The notes under the pieces: generated by a model
What the model was told of the DNA's origin: nothing
Databases searched by the model: none
Seen by the model: only the letters and a program-made list of their open reading frames with translations
Made by a program: the position numbers and the translations under genes
Shown: in pieces, positions 1 through 6,157 of the stretch
Layout: each line of letters opens with the position of its first letter
Numbering within the stretch: position 1 is the first letter of the stretch
Source: an uncultured bacterium
GTDB taxonomy: Bacteria > Bacillota > Clostridia > Oscillospirales > Oscillospiraceae
NCBI GenBank assembly: GCA_947383145.1
Contig: CANDCH010000014.1
Coordinates: forward strand, 1-52,950
DNA: 52,950 nucleotides
Direction of reading: 5' to 3'

Positions 1-2
1 AT

Positions 3-122
3 GAGCAGTACAAGCCCATCCAGGACGATTTACGGAGGCTACAACAGGTGAAGCGGAACGCCGATGTTGCCATACGCCAGCAAGAGCAGACCCGCCAGAA
101 ACGCCGGGAGGCGGAGCGGTGA
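3..122 (+). CDS. C-terminal end of an unidentified mobile-element protein (5' end outside window)
   Basis: An open frame enters from the left edge and ends at a TGA at 120-122, leaving 39 codons. The peptide is strongly charged and helical in character, rich in Arg, Gln and Glu (for example RQQEQTRQKRREAER at its end), which suits a helical or coiled-coil tail. It overlaps the next small frame by a GTGA junction and lies directly upstream of a TnpW-family gene, so it probably belongs to the same integrated element. It could be the tail of a relaxase or another conjugation protein, but too little is present to name it. Confidence 0.5.
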   Translation, partial: EQYKPIQDDLRRLQQVKRNADVAIRQQEQTRQKRREAER

Positions 123-199
123 AGCGCAGCCCCCACCGACCCAACGTGAACGACAAAATGGCGCTGACGTGGCGGCAGGGCGTACCGCCGCCGGATTAA
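119..199 (+). CDS. Small 26-residue ORF in the mobile element
   Basis: A GTG start at 119 overlaps the stop of the preceding gene (GTGA), followed by 26 codons and TAA at 197-199. The peptide is basic and Pro-rich (starts KRSPHRPNVND) with no domain that I recognise. Support comes only from the translational-coupling geometry and its place just ahead of the TnpW-family gene; there is no clear Shine-Dalgarno sequence beyond the purines of the upstream coding end. It may equally be a chance frame. Confidence 0.3.
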   Translation: MKRSPHRPNVNDKMALTWRQGVPPPD

Positions 200-226
200 C
201 TTTGATGAACGATGAAAGGAGAGCCT

Positions 227-493
227 ATGACCAATGACCCCAGCATGACGATCACCAGCACCGCCCCCGCCCCGGAGGGGAGCGACAGCACCAGCAGGGA
301 GGGCAAGACCATCCCCCTGCCCGTGACGGAGGGCGGCAACGCTCCACCCGCCCAGGACGCACCGCCGCCCGCCCTGGTGCAGAAAATCGGCAACACCATT
401 TACGAGGTGTCCTTCCATTTCAGCACCACCAGCAGGGAAACCATGAGCGACAAAATCAGCCGTCTTATCCGCCGGGAACTGGACGCATCCTGA
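227..493 (+). CDS. tnpW: TnpW-family transposon-encoded protein
   Basis: An 88-residue protein. The N-terminal half is a low-complexity Pro/Ala/Thr/Ser linker. The C-terminal ~40 residues carry the part I associate with TnpW proteins of clostridial Tn4451-like and conjugative elements: KIGNTIYEVSFHFSTTSRET followed by DKISRLIRRE. The biochemical role of the family is not established, but members recur beside element recombinases. The start at 227 is chosen because AAAGGAG lies at 215-221; an earlier in-frame ATG at 212 lacks a ribosome-binding site. It sits between an element fragment and a recombinase remnant, which marks the left part of the window as one end of an integrated element. Confidence 0.75.
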   Translation: MTNDPSMTITSTAPAPEGSDSTSREGKTIPLPVTEGGNAPPAQDAPPPALVQKIGNTIYEVSFHFSTTSRETMSDKISRLIRRELDAS

Positions 494-547
494 TTTTTCA
501 AAATTTCCGCACTCTGTCCTTGACAAACCGAGCGAAAAGGGGACATC

Positions 548-862
548 GTGATCGACACCGGGAAATTGCTCCAGCGCAATGGGTATACCATCCCGCAGTT
601 TCAAGAAAACGGGGTGAGCCTGTTTATTTGGGACGGCGTGGCGTGGTATGACGATCCGAGAAATATGACGGCCCATACCATTATTGCCACTCCCGCCGTA
701 GCCATTGCCAGCGGCGCGGATATCAAATCCGTGCAGGACCTGTTGGGCCACGCCACAGCCAGCTTTACTCTGAACGTCTATGCCCACACCTCCGAACAGA
801 TGATGAAAGACACGGCGGCGCGGGTGCAGAATTACTATGACGGGCTGGCCGCAAGGGGGTAA
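548..862 (+). pseudogene. Tyrosine recombinase (integrase) C-terminal remnant
   Basis: This 104-codon GTG-started frame has two unlike halves. Residues ~1-45 match nothing I recognise. From about residue 52 it reads as the C-terminus of a phage/ICE-type tyrosine recombinase: IASGADIKSVQDLLGHATAS, then LNVYAH, which holds the LGH histidine box and the nucleophilic tyrosine. The upstream R-H-x-x-R box expected just before this segment is missing; where LRHT-like residues should be, the sequence reads AHTIIATPAV. The catalytic domain is therefore truncated and the product is unlikely to recombine DNA. AAAAGG precedes the GTG, so the fragment might still be translated. It lies ~120 bp from a tRNA-Ser pair, a usual integration target for such enzymes. 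Confidence 0.7.
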
Positions 863-941
863 AAATTTCTGGTAGGGGTAAAACCATATCAGCCCACAAG
901 CAATAGTTACTCTTTATCTCAGAATCTTGCAAATTCAATGT

Positions 942-973
942 AAAATCCCTCGTATTCGCAACGAATACGAGGG
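942..973 (-). terminator. Rho-independent terminator of the tRNA-Ser operon
   Basis: A perfect 12-bp stem (947-958 with 962-973) closes a 3-nt loop. Read on the minus strand it is followed by ATTTTA. It lies just downstream of the tRNA-Ser(GCT) gene, so it most likely ends the two-tRNA transcript. The stem could also form part of an element attachment region. Confidence 0.7.
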
Positions 974-980
974 AAATCTT

Positions 981-1071
981 TGGCGCGGAAGGAGGGATTT
1001 GAACCCTCGCACGGTTTTACCCGCCTACTCCCTTAGCAGGGGAGCCCCTTCGGCCACTTGGGTACTTCCGC
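981..1071 (-). tRNA. tRNA-Ser (anticodon GCT)
   Basis: On the minus strand a full class II tRNA can be folded. The 7-bp acceptor stem GCGGAAG/CTTCCGC is 1065-1071 with 985-991. The anticodon loop CTGCTAA has GCT at 1035-1037. A long variable arm typical of serine tRNAs follows, then a GGTTCGAATCC T-loop, a G discriminator and an encoded CCA (981-983). It decodes AGC/AGU. It is the distal gene of a two-tRNA operon and the one next to the recombinase remnant, so it is the likely integration target. Confidence 0.95.
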
Positions 1072-1106
1072 GTGTCGAAAACATCAAACAAGATGAAATT
1101 GTAATT

Positions 1107-1193
1107 TGGCGGAGAGAGTGGGATTCGAACCCACGGCCCTTGCGGGTCACCGGTTTTCAAGACCGGCTCCTTAAACCACTCGGACATCTCTCC
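1107..1193 (-). tRNA. tRNA-Ser (anticodon TGA)
   Basis: The minus strand encodes a class II tRNA with acceptor stem GGAGAGA/TCTCTCC (1187-1193 with 1111-1117), anticodon loop CTTGAAA (anticodon TGA), a long variable arm, the conserved GGTTCGAATCC T-loop region and an encoded CCA at 1107-1109. It reads UCN serine codons. It is transcribed first from the promoter at 1222-1250, with tRNA-Ser(GCT) 35 bp downstream. Confidence 0.95.
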
Positions 1194-1221
1194 TTATGGA
1201 AACTGTCCAAACGCAAGGGTT

Positions 1222-1250
1222 ATTTTAGCATACTCCTGCTCATTTGTCAA
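1222..1250 (-). promoter_or_regulatory. Promoter of the tRNA-Ser operon
   Basis: On the minus strand there is a consensus -35 TTGACA (1245-1250), a 17-bp spacer and a -10 TAAAAT (1222-1227), placed ~29 bp before the first tRNA. This is close to the strongest housekeeping promoter pattern in the window. Confidence 0.85.
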
Positions 1251-1576
1251 CGCCTAAATTCCCCGTCGTGCGTAAATGCCGGGGAGGACGGTGCGCCGGT
1301 TTTGGACCGGAACCGGCAGCGGGCTTACAACCCTGTTGCCGCTCAGCAGAGGGTACAGGCAAATTTCAAAGCGGCGCGGCGGATCGACGGCGAACAGCCT
1401 GCAAGGAGGTTTCGACGGTAACAGCGCCATTTTTCTTTTCTCCTGTCTATTGTCCACATTTTACGGTTCGGTGCAAAGACCGGCGGGCACTCCTTTGCCG
1501 CGCCAAGGAAGTGCCCGCCATGCGTATATCCGCCGCCGCGGTCCGGCCTATCGGCCTGCTTTGACCTTGGCAGAAT
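1251..1576. other. Non-coding stretch with an imperfect inverted repeat
   Basis: I see no convincing gene here. The main structure is an imperfect inverted repeat: 1482-1491 pairs with 1510-1519, and the stem extends inward past a one-base bulge. It lies downstream of the minus-strand glycosyltransferase gene and could act as its terminator, but no strong T-run follows on either strand. Confidence 0.4.
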
Positions 1577-2665
1577 TCAGGGTGAAGAGGCCGCCCGCTC
1601 CAATGTCTGGAAATAAGCTCGGTTGTGGGCCGCCGCCGGGTCGTCCGGCTTGCAGGCGGCTGCCATCTCGTTGAACTCCTTCGCCCGCTCCTGATTGCCC
1701 ATGCGGCTGTGGCAAACGCACAGCTGGATGCAGGGCAGGTAGCCGTAACAGTCCGGAGAGACAAACCCGCCCCGGCGGTCGTCCCGGGGGCAGGTCAGGG
1801 CCAGGGCATACCAATAGGCCGCCTGGGAGTACCGCTCCCGCTCAAAAAACCATCGTCCCAGCTCACAGCACACCTCCGCCCGTGGCCGGTCATAGGCAAA
1901 GGTGCGAAACAGCGCCGACAGCGCCGCCTCGGGCCGTCCCAGCTTTTCCAGACAGTAGGCGCAGTGGCAGCAGGCGTCGATCTCGTTCTCCACCCAGCCC
2001 CGGCCATCCGCTAGGAAACGCTCAAAAACCGCCAAAGCCTCCTCCCAGAGCCGGTGATAGTACAGCTCCCGGCCATAGTAGAACTGTTGGCGGGGCTCCA
2101 GCGTTTTCCCCGCGTCCAGCTGGGTTCGGTAGATCCGCAGGTTGCGGTCCGGATCGGAGGGCCGCAGCTTGCGGTGGGTGACGGAAAAATCCGCGTAGTG
2201 AATCCTGCCCACCGGGGTAACAGCCTCGTGGACGGCCCCTTCCCAGGCCATCCCGGCCCGGTTCTTGATCAGCCGCTCCCGGAAGTAGGAGAAGGTAACC
2301 CGCCCATCCTCGTCAAATCCGGTGTGGTAGGGCGCCATCACCACTGAGACGGCGGGGTCCAGGGTCTCTTTCAGCGCCAGAAACGCGGCCTGGTCCGCCT
2401 CAAGCAGCACATCGTCCGCGTCCAGCCACATGCAGTAGTCCATGGACGCATGGGCAAAAGACTCGTTCCGGGCGGCGGCGAAATCGTCTCGCCAGGGAAA
2501 GTCGAAAATATGATGGGTATATCGGGCGGCAATCTCCCTCGTGCGGTCGGTGGAGCCGGTGTCTACGATGACGATCTCGTCCACCAGACCGGCGGCGCTG
2601 TCCAGGCACCGCCCCAGCACCTCCTCCTCGTTTTTCACAATCATGCACAGGCTGATGCTTACCAT
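1577..2665 (-). CDS. Family 2 glycosyltransferase with TPR-like C-terminus
   Basis: A 362-residue protein. Residues ~3-110 form a GT-A fold GT2 domain: the N-terminal SLCMIVKNEE motif, DTGSTDRT at 35-42 for nucleotide-sugar binding, and LDADD at 81-85 as the metal-binding DxD. From ~residue 180 onward the sequence turns into helical repeat-like segments with Tyr/Ala/Leu spacing typical of TPRs. This two-part build is common in clostridial glycosyltransferases that modify surface or glycan structures; donor and acceptor cannot be told. ATG 2665 is preceded by AAAGGAGG at 2673-2680, a strong start. The gene stands alone, with no glycan-cluster neighbours. The enzyme is probably cytoplasmic, since no signal peptide or membrane segment is present. 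Confidence 0.85.
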   Translation of the reverse strand: MVSISLCMIVKNEEEVLGRCLDSAAGLVDEIVIVDTGSTDRTREIAARYTHHIFDFPWRDDFAAARNESFAHASMDYCMWLDADDVLLEADQAAFLALKETLDPAVSVVMAPYHTGFDEDGRVTFSYFRERLIKNRAGMAWEGAVHEAVTPVGRIHYADFSVTHRKLRPSDPDRNLRIYRTQLDAGKTLEPRQQFYYGRELYYHRLWEEALAVFERFLADGRGWVENEIDACCHCAYCLEKLGRPEAALSALFRTFAYDRPRAEVCCELGRWFFERERYSQAAYWYALALTCPRDDRRGGFVSPDCYGYLPCIQLCVCHSRMGNQERAKEFNEMAAACKPDDPAAAHNRAYFQTLERAASSP

Positions 2666-3157
2666 GCGGGCGCCTCCTTTTGATTCACCAGGAATGGCCG
2701 CCCGCCGGCAGTATCGGCGTGCGGCCGCTGTGTGTTAAAGCAGCGGCTGCGCCGCCGCTCCTTCGGTCTGAATATCGTTGAACGGGCTGTTGAGGGCCCA
2801 CCTAATGGCCGGATTTATTCGTCCTCGAAATGGGAGGTGGACCTCAGCGAGACGATGGAGAAAAGGATTTGATTAACCGCATCTTCCCGCCGGATGGGCG
2901 GTTCACATTGGGGAAACTTGGCATGGACATATAAAATCCGTCTCCTCTCAAGCCTGGGACGCAGGCCGGGGCGCGCAAAAGCGGCTGCATGAAGCGGCAA
3001 ATCCGCCCCAGTGGAGCGCCTACTGCATTCTATGCTCCCAGGGGACGACGGGTGCGTGCGGAACGGGACGGTTTTCGGGACATAGGATGGAACGGCGGCA
3101 GAGAGACCCTGCCGCACATCCCGCCCCGGGACGGGGCGGCGCTATGGAGTATTTCAT
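2666..3157. other. Divergent intergenic region with leader hairpins
   Basis: No credible gene is seen. Near the plus-strand gene there are two hairpins: GCGGCAG...CTGCCGC at ~3093-3114 and CCGCCCC...GGGGCGG at 3121-3139, just before its ribosome-binding site. A TATAAA-like box (~2930) and a CATAGGATG sequence (3081-3089) could be promoter parts. The latter faintly recalls sporulation-sigma -10 elements, but neither has a -35 I would defend. Confidence 0.35.
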
Positions 3158-4015
3158 ATGTCAATGCCTTCTTTTCCCCCCAACGGGGCTGATTTGACGC
3201 GGGAGGAAGCCCTGACCATGATTATTGCCTCCATTGCCATGGAGGAGCTGGCCTTGAGCCACATCATCAACGCCGAGGGCGAGAAACTGCAATACATCCT
3301 GGGCACCCTACCGGGGACAAAGCCCTGCGCCTGTCCCCAGGATGTACTGGCGGTAAACAAAAGCGTGGCCTCCCTGCTGGATGTGGTGGCCCAAAACCAG
3401 ATGCTGCTGAAGAACAAGCTGGAGAAGGTGCTGGAGGCCTGCCCGGCCCCGCTCCCTCCCTGCCCGCCGTCCTCCTGCCCGCCGGTCTGTCCGCCGCCTC
3501 CCTGCCCGCCGGTCTGTCCGCCGCCTCCCTGCCCGCCCTCCTTCCGGCAGGAATGCTGTCCGCCGCCCTGCGGGCCTGAATATGGAGCAAAATGCGCGCT
3601 CCACCTTGTGGAGCGGCAGACTGGCTTTCTGTGGACCCCTGGCCGCCGCCTGCCCTGGCGGAAGCAGGCCGCACGCGGGGAATGTATTTGCTGGAATGCG
3701 TGCAATCCCACCCAGATCCGGCTGGAGCGGCAAAACGCTTATGCAATTCGATGTACGCTGGCCGTCTGCGCCATGCCCCCGGCAAAGGGGGAGGGTGTGA
3801 TCCAAATCAGGCAGACCCCCTGTGGATCGTTTACGGAGGCGCAGCCTCTGCGGTTCTCTTTGGAGCGCATGGCGGGTGGTTGCCGGACGCTGCAATATGC
3901 CGCCGTGCTTTCCCCCTGCGTGGGCGGGATTGGAACGGCGGAGCTTTCCCTGGTGCTGGATACCCAGAACGCTTTGTGCGTGGAGCGGGCGGCCATGGAT
4001 GTGATGGAGCTTTGA
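3158..4015 (+). CDS. BclA-like spore-surface protein with Cys/Pro tandem repeats
   Basis: A 285-residue protein without a signal peptide. Residues ~10-60 (TREEALTMIIASIAMEELAL, then HIINAEGEKLQY) match the N-terminal domain I associate with clostridial exosporium or collagen-like spore-surface proteins. Residues ~95-140 are a Cys/Pro repeat with a 27-bp DNA unit encoding CPPVCPPPP about two and a half times, and further CCPPPCGP. The C-terminal ~140 residues are a Cys-containing, beta-rich-looking region with no family I can name. Many cysteines would suit disulfide cross-linking on the spore surface. ATG 3158 has GGAG eight bases upstream. A terminator follows at 4052-4073. Function is inferred from the N-terminal domain only. 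Confidence 0.55.
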   Translation: MSMPSFPPNGADLTREEALTMIIASIAMEELALSHIINAEGEKLQYILGTLPGTKPCACPQDVLAVNKSVASLLDVVAQNQMLLKNKLEKVLEACPAPLPPCPPSSCPPVCPPPPCPPVCPPPPCPPSFRQECCPPPCGPEYGAKCALHLVERQTGFLWTPGRRLPWRKQAARGECICWNACNPTQIRLERQNAYAIRCTLAVCAMPPAKGEGVIQIRQTPCGSFTEAQPLRFSLERMAGGCRTLQYAAVLSPCVGGIGTAELSLVLDTQNALCVERAAMDVMEL

Positions 4016-4051
4016 ACCAACAAGCAGCAAAGTGCAACAACGATCAGAAGT

Positions 4052-4073
4052 CGTTGCGTCGCAACGCTTTTTC
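4052..4073 (+). terminator. Terminator after the spore-surface-like gene
   Basis: A 6-bp stem CGTTGC/GCAACG (4052-4057 with 4061-4066) with a 3-nt loop is followed by CTTTTTTC-like sequence, 37 bp after the stop at 4015. The stem is short but the placement and T-run fit intrinsic termination. Confidence 0.6.
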
Positions 4074-4120
4074 GAAAAATAACGCGCAATTTACGATTGT
4101 GTTCGGATATGAGACCATGG

Positions 4121-4149
4121 AATTTGTGCAGACACCGTCTGCACAAATT
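4121..4149. repeat. Perfect 13-bp inverted repeat
   Basis: AATTTGTGCAGAC (4121-4133) and its exact reverse complement (4137-4149) are separated by three bases. No T-run follows on the plus strand, and no gene start is close. It may be a remnant operator or an inverted-repeat end in this decayed intergenic region. Confidence 0.6.
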
Positions 4150-4246
4150 GACAGTCAGGATAGCTCATCGCAAATTTTTCCATGTCTTTCAAGTTTCGGA
4201 CAGAATAGCCTCTGACATCGGGAAAAGCAGCCTTAATAACGGTTTT

Positions 4247-4456
4247 TTAACTTGGCCGCGATTCTCTTTCAATCCCACGCAGATATATCCCGGCGATCGC
4301 TAAAACAGCCGGTTTTATCGCGCATATCAATATCTCCTTATCGTATCTTCTGATAGGAAGCGCGCCGTTTTTCACAGGACCTCCGACCCGTTTGGGCCAG
4401 GTCGCTTCGTATTCATTGTCCTGCTCGTCGACTACACGGACGTTTTTTGTGGTGGG
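4247..4456 (-). pseudogene. Decayed small-protein gene (VVDEQDNEYEATWPKR-type N-terminus)
   Basis: A stop-free minus-strand frame ends at TAA (4247-4249) and has no start codon at its 5' end, where it runs into the niaR promoter region. It begins VRVVDEQDNEYEATWPKR and continues with VKNG. I recall this as the start of a short clostridial protein family whose members go on with a conserved RARF...CLACPP segment. Here the sequence after VKNG departs from that pattern (ALPIRRYDKEI onward), so the gene appears both 5'-truncated and mutated. Local base composition is more AT-rich than in the flanking genes. The family assignment is from memory and its function is unknown. Confidence 0.45.
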
Positions 4457-4497
4457 CGCCCGCCCGGTCCAAAATCAGATACCACCCCGGGCGCGGC

Positions 4498-4526
4498 TTG
4501 TCAAGGGCGGCGGCGCGTGCTATACT
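4498..4526 (+). promoter_or_regulatory. Promoter of the niaR-like gene
   Basis: -35 TTGTCA (4498-4503), a 17-bp spacer and -10 TATACT (4521-4526), about 44 bp before the ATG at 4570. Confidence 0.75.
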
Positions 4527-4538
4527 GTCGTCAAGACA
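4526..4538 (+). promoter_or_regulatory. Candidate operator TGTC-N5-GACA at the niaR start site
   Basis: The inverted repeat TGTC(4526-4529)-N5-GACA(4535-4538) overlaps the end of the -10 and the expected transcription start. Self-regulation by a NiaR-type repressor binding a TGTC/GACA palindrome is plausible; this is inference from position and symmetry only. Confidence 0.35.
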
Positions 4539-4569
4539 TTCTCACGCCGCCGCGGAAAGGAGCCCCGCC

Positions 4570-5079
4570 ATGAACGCAAGCCAGCGCCGCGCACGCATTT
4601 TAGACTACCTGAGAGCCGCCGAAGCCCCCCTGTCCGCCACCGCCCTGGCGCAGAGGCTGTCGGTGAGCCGCCAGATCATCGTGGGGGACGTGGCCCTGCT
4701 CCGGGCGGCGGGGGAGGCGGTCACCGCCACCCCCCGTGGCTACGTGCTGGACCGCCCCCGGACGGGGCTGAGGCGCACTGTGGCCTGCCTCCACAGCGGG
4801 GCGGACATGGAGCGGGAGCTGACTCTGATGGTGGACCAGGGCTGCACGGTGGAAAACGTCATTGTGGAGCACCCGGTGTACGGCCAGCTCACCGGGCCGC
4901 TGGACCTGTCCTCCCGGTACGATATCTCGGAGTTTCTCCGCAGGGTGGAGGAAAACGCCGCCCGCCCCCTGTCCCTGCTCACCGACGGCATCCACCTCCA
5001 CACCCTGCGCTGTCCCGGCGAGGAGGCCTTCCAGCGGGCGGCCGCGGCGCTGGAGGAGGCGGGGTTTCTGGTGAAATGA
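4570..5079 (+). CDS. niaR: NiaR/YrxA-type transcriptional repressor of NAD biosynthesis (HTH_11 + 3H domain)
   Basis: A 169-residue protein. Residues ~1-60 form a winged helix (RRARILDYLRAAEAPLSATA, then VSRQIIVGDVALLRAAG), as in HTH_11 proteins. Residues ~75-169 form a 3H domain with the characteristic histidines seen in LHSGAD, VEHPVYG and DGIHLHTL, which bind metal and the nicotinate ligand in NiaR. The family represses nicotinate-uptake and NAD de novo genes when niacin is present. No such target gene lies in the window, so it acts in trans. ATG 4570 follows AAAGGAG. It has its own promoter and is followed at once by an unrelated XRE gene. Confidence 0.88.
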   Translation: MNASQRRARILDYLRAAEAPLSATALAQRLSVSRQIIVGDVALLRAAGEAVTATPRGYVLDRPRTGLRRTVACLHSGADMERELTLMVDQGCTVENVIVEHPVYGQLTGPLDLSSRYDISEFLRRVEENAARPLSLLTDGIHLHTLRCPGEEAFQRAAAALEEAGFLVK

Positions 5080-5119
5080 GGCCGCGCAACCTGTAGTTGT
5101 CAAATTGTATCCGCTTTTT

Positions 5120-5150
5120 GGTTGCGCAACCGCCCCTTTTTTGCTAAGAT
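5120..5150 (+). promoter_or_regulatory. Promoter with palindrome over the -35, upstream of XRE gene
   Basis: TTGCGC (5122-5127), a 17-bp spacer and TAAGAT (5145-5150) form a plausible promoter for the XRE gene at 5198. The -35 lies inside the perfect 12-bp palindrome GGTTGCGCAACC (5120-5131), a natural operator candidate for autoregulation by the downstream protein. Confidence 0.55.
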
Positions 5151-5197
5151 GAGACCGTCCAAAAGGCGCCGGACAGTTTTCCTTTGGAGGTATCATC

Positions 5198-6013
5198 ATG
5201 GATTTTCGCGAGCGTTTATTTGAGCTGCGCCGTCAGGCGGGGCTGTCCCAAGAGGAGCTTGCCAACCTGCTGGGCCTTACCCGGCAGGCGGTGCAGAAGT
5301 GGGAGGCCGGCGCTTCCCGCCCGGATATGGATAACCTGACCGCCCTGGCCGACTATTTTCACGTCTCCCTGGACTACCTGACGGGCCGGGAGGCGGCCTC
5401 TCCCCCATCCCCGGAGCACACCCCCGCCGCGGCCCCTGCTCCCACCGTGATCCACCACTACTACCACGAGGGCTGGCACTACGAGTATAAAAGCAAGCGC
5501 ACCCTGTTCGGCCTGCCCCTGGTCCATATCAATCTGGGCCGCCGGGACAATTGGGCCCGTGGGATTCTCGCCATCGGCAATATCGCCACCGGCTTTGTGG
5601 CGTTAGGCGGCGTGGCGGCGGGCCTGTTCACCCTGGGGGGCGTGAGCTTCGGGCTGCTGCTGGCGCTGGGGGCGGTGGCCCTGGGCGGGGTGTCTGTGGG
5701 CGGCGCGGCCATCGGCCTGTTGGCCTGGGGCGGCGTCGCCATGGGCTGGCTGGCGGTGGGCGGCTGCGCCGTGGGGACATACGCCGCCGGGGGCGTCGCG
5801 GCGGCCTCCCGGGTGGCGGTGGGTCACGTGGTCTCCGCGCCCCTTGCCATCGGACAGATTGCGGACGGCGTGAAAACCATTCTCGTTCCCATGGAGGGGC
5901 TGTCCGACGCGGCGCTGATGGAGGCCCACGCCGCCATCGCCGAGGCCTGCCCGGACGCCCCCTTCTTTGTCACCCGGATCTTGAAGTTCTTCGCCTGGGC
6001 GGAGCTGCGCTGA
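5198..6013 (+). CDS. XRE-family regulator with glycine-patterned hydrophobic C-terminus
   Basis: A 271-residue protein. Residues ~1-65 form a clear XRE/Cro HTH (LRRQAGLSQEELANLLGL, then RQAVQKWEAGASRPD). A Pro/Ala linker and a Tyr/His-rich patch (HHYYHEGWHYEY) follow at ~80-100. Residues ~125-225 are an unusual run of G/A/V/L with a near-periodic G-x-x-A-x-G-G pattern. It is too glycine-rich and regular for ordinary membrane helices, but hydrophobic enough for membrane contact or a beta-solenoid. The final ~40 residues are soluble in character. Regulators with a DNA-binding head and this kind of tail occur in gut Clostridia, but their signal is unknown to me. The gene has its own promoter/palindrome and terminator (6020-6054), so it is monocistronic. 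Confidence 0.8.
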   Translation: MDFRERLFELRRQAGLSQEELANLLGLTRQAVQKWEAGASRPDMDNLTALADYFHVSLDYLTGREAASPPSPEHTPAAAPAPTVIHHYYHEGWHYEYKSKRTLFGLPLVHINLGRRDNWARGILAIGNIATGFVALGGVAAGLFTLGGVSFGLLLALGAVALGGVSVGGAAIGLLAWGGVAMGWLAVGGCAVGTYAAGGVAAASRVAVGHVVSAPLAIGQIADGVKTILVPMEGLSDAALMEAHAAIAEACPDAPFFVTRILKFFAWAELR

Positions 6014-6019
6014 CCCTCC

Positions 6020-6054
6020 CCGGCAGGCCGGAATCCCGGCCTGCCGGTTTTTTT
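6020..6054 (+). terminator. Strong terminator after the XRE gene
   Basis: A perfect 12-bp GC-rich stem (6020-6031 with 6036-6047) with a 4-nt loop is followed by seven T (6048-6054), 7 bp after the stop codon. Confidence 0.93.
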
Positions 6055-6073
6055 CGCCTGCGCCCAAATCATA

Positions 6074-6136
6074 GTTGAACTTCAGCAAAATTGCCGCCAT
6101 TGTATTCAACCATTGTTTTTGCTATAATTCAACCAT
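6074..6136 (+). promoter_or_regulatory. Promoter with repeated TTCAAC operator sites, upstream of regulator/ABC operon
   Basis: The promoter is -35 TTGTAT (6100-6105), a 17-bp spacer and -10 TATAAT (6123-6128). The 10-mer ATTCAACCAT occurs twice (6104-6113 and 6127-6136), offset by 23 bp or about two helical turns, and covers both promoter boxes. An inverted GTTGAA lies at 6074-6079. This looks like a binding array for the downstream XRE-type regulator (autorepression), by position only. Confidence 0.6.
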
Positions 6137-6157
6137 CAAGCGAAACGGGGAATTGCC

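Noticed and set aside
1482-1519. Terminator for the glycosyltransferase gene
   Set aside because: The stem is imperfect with a bulge and no T-run on either side; kept only as an inverted repeat.
2815-3117. 100-codon minus-strand frame in the 2.7-3.1 kb gap
   Set aside because: No family resemblance, no ribosome-binding site and random-looking composition.
4097-4303. 68-codon plus-strand frame
   Set aside because: No start signal; the minus-strand frame at 4247-4456 is the one that reads like protein.
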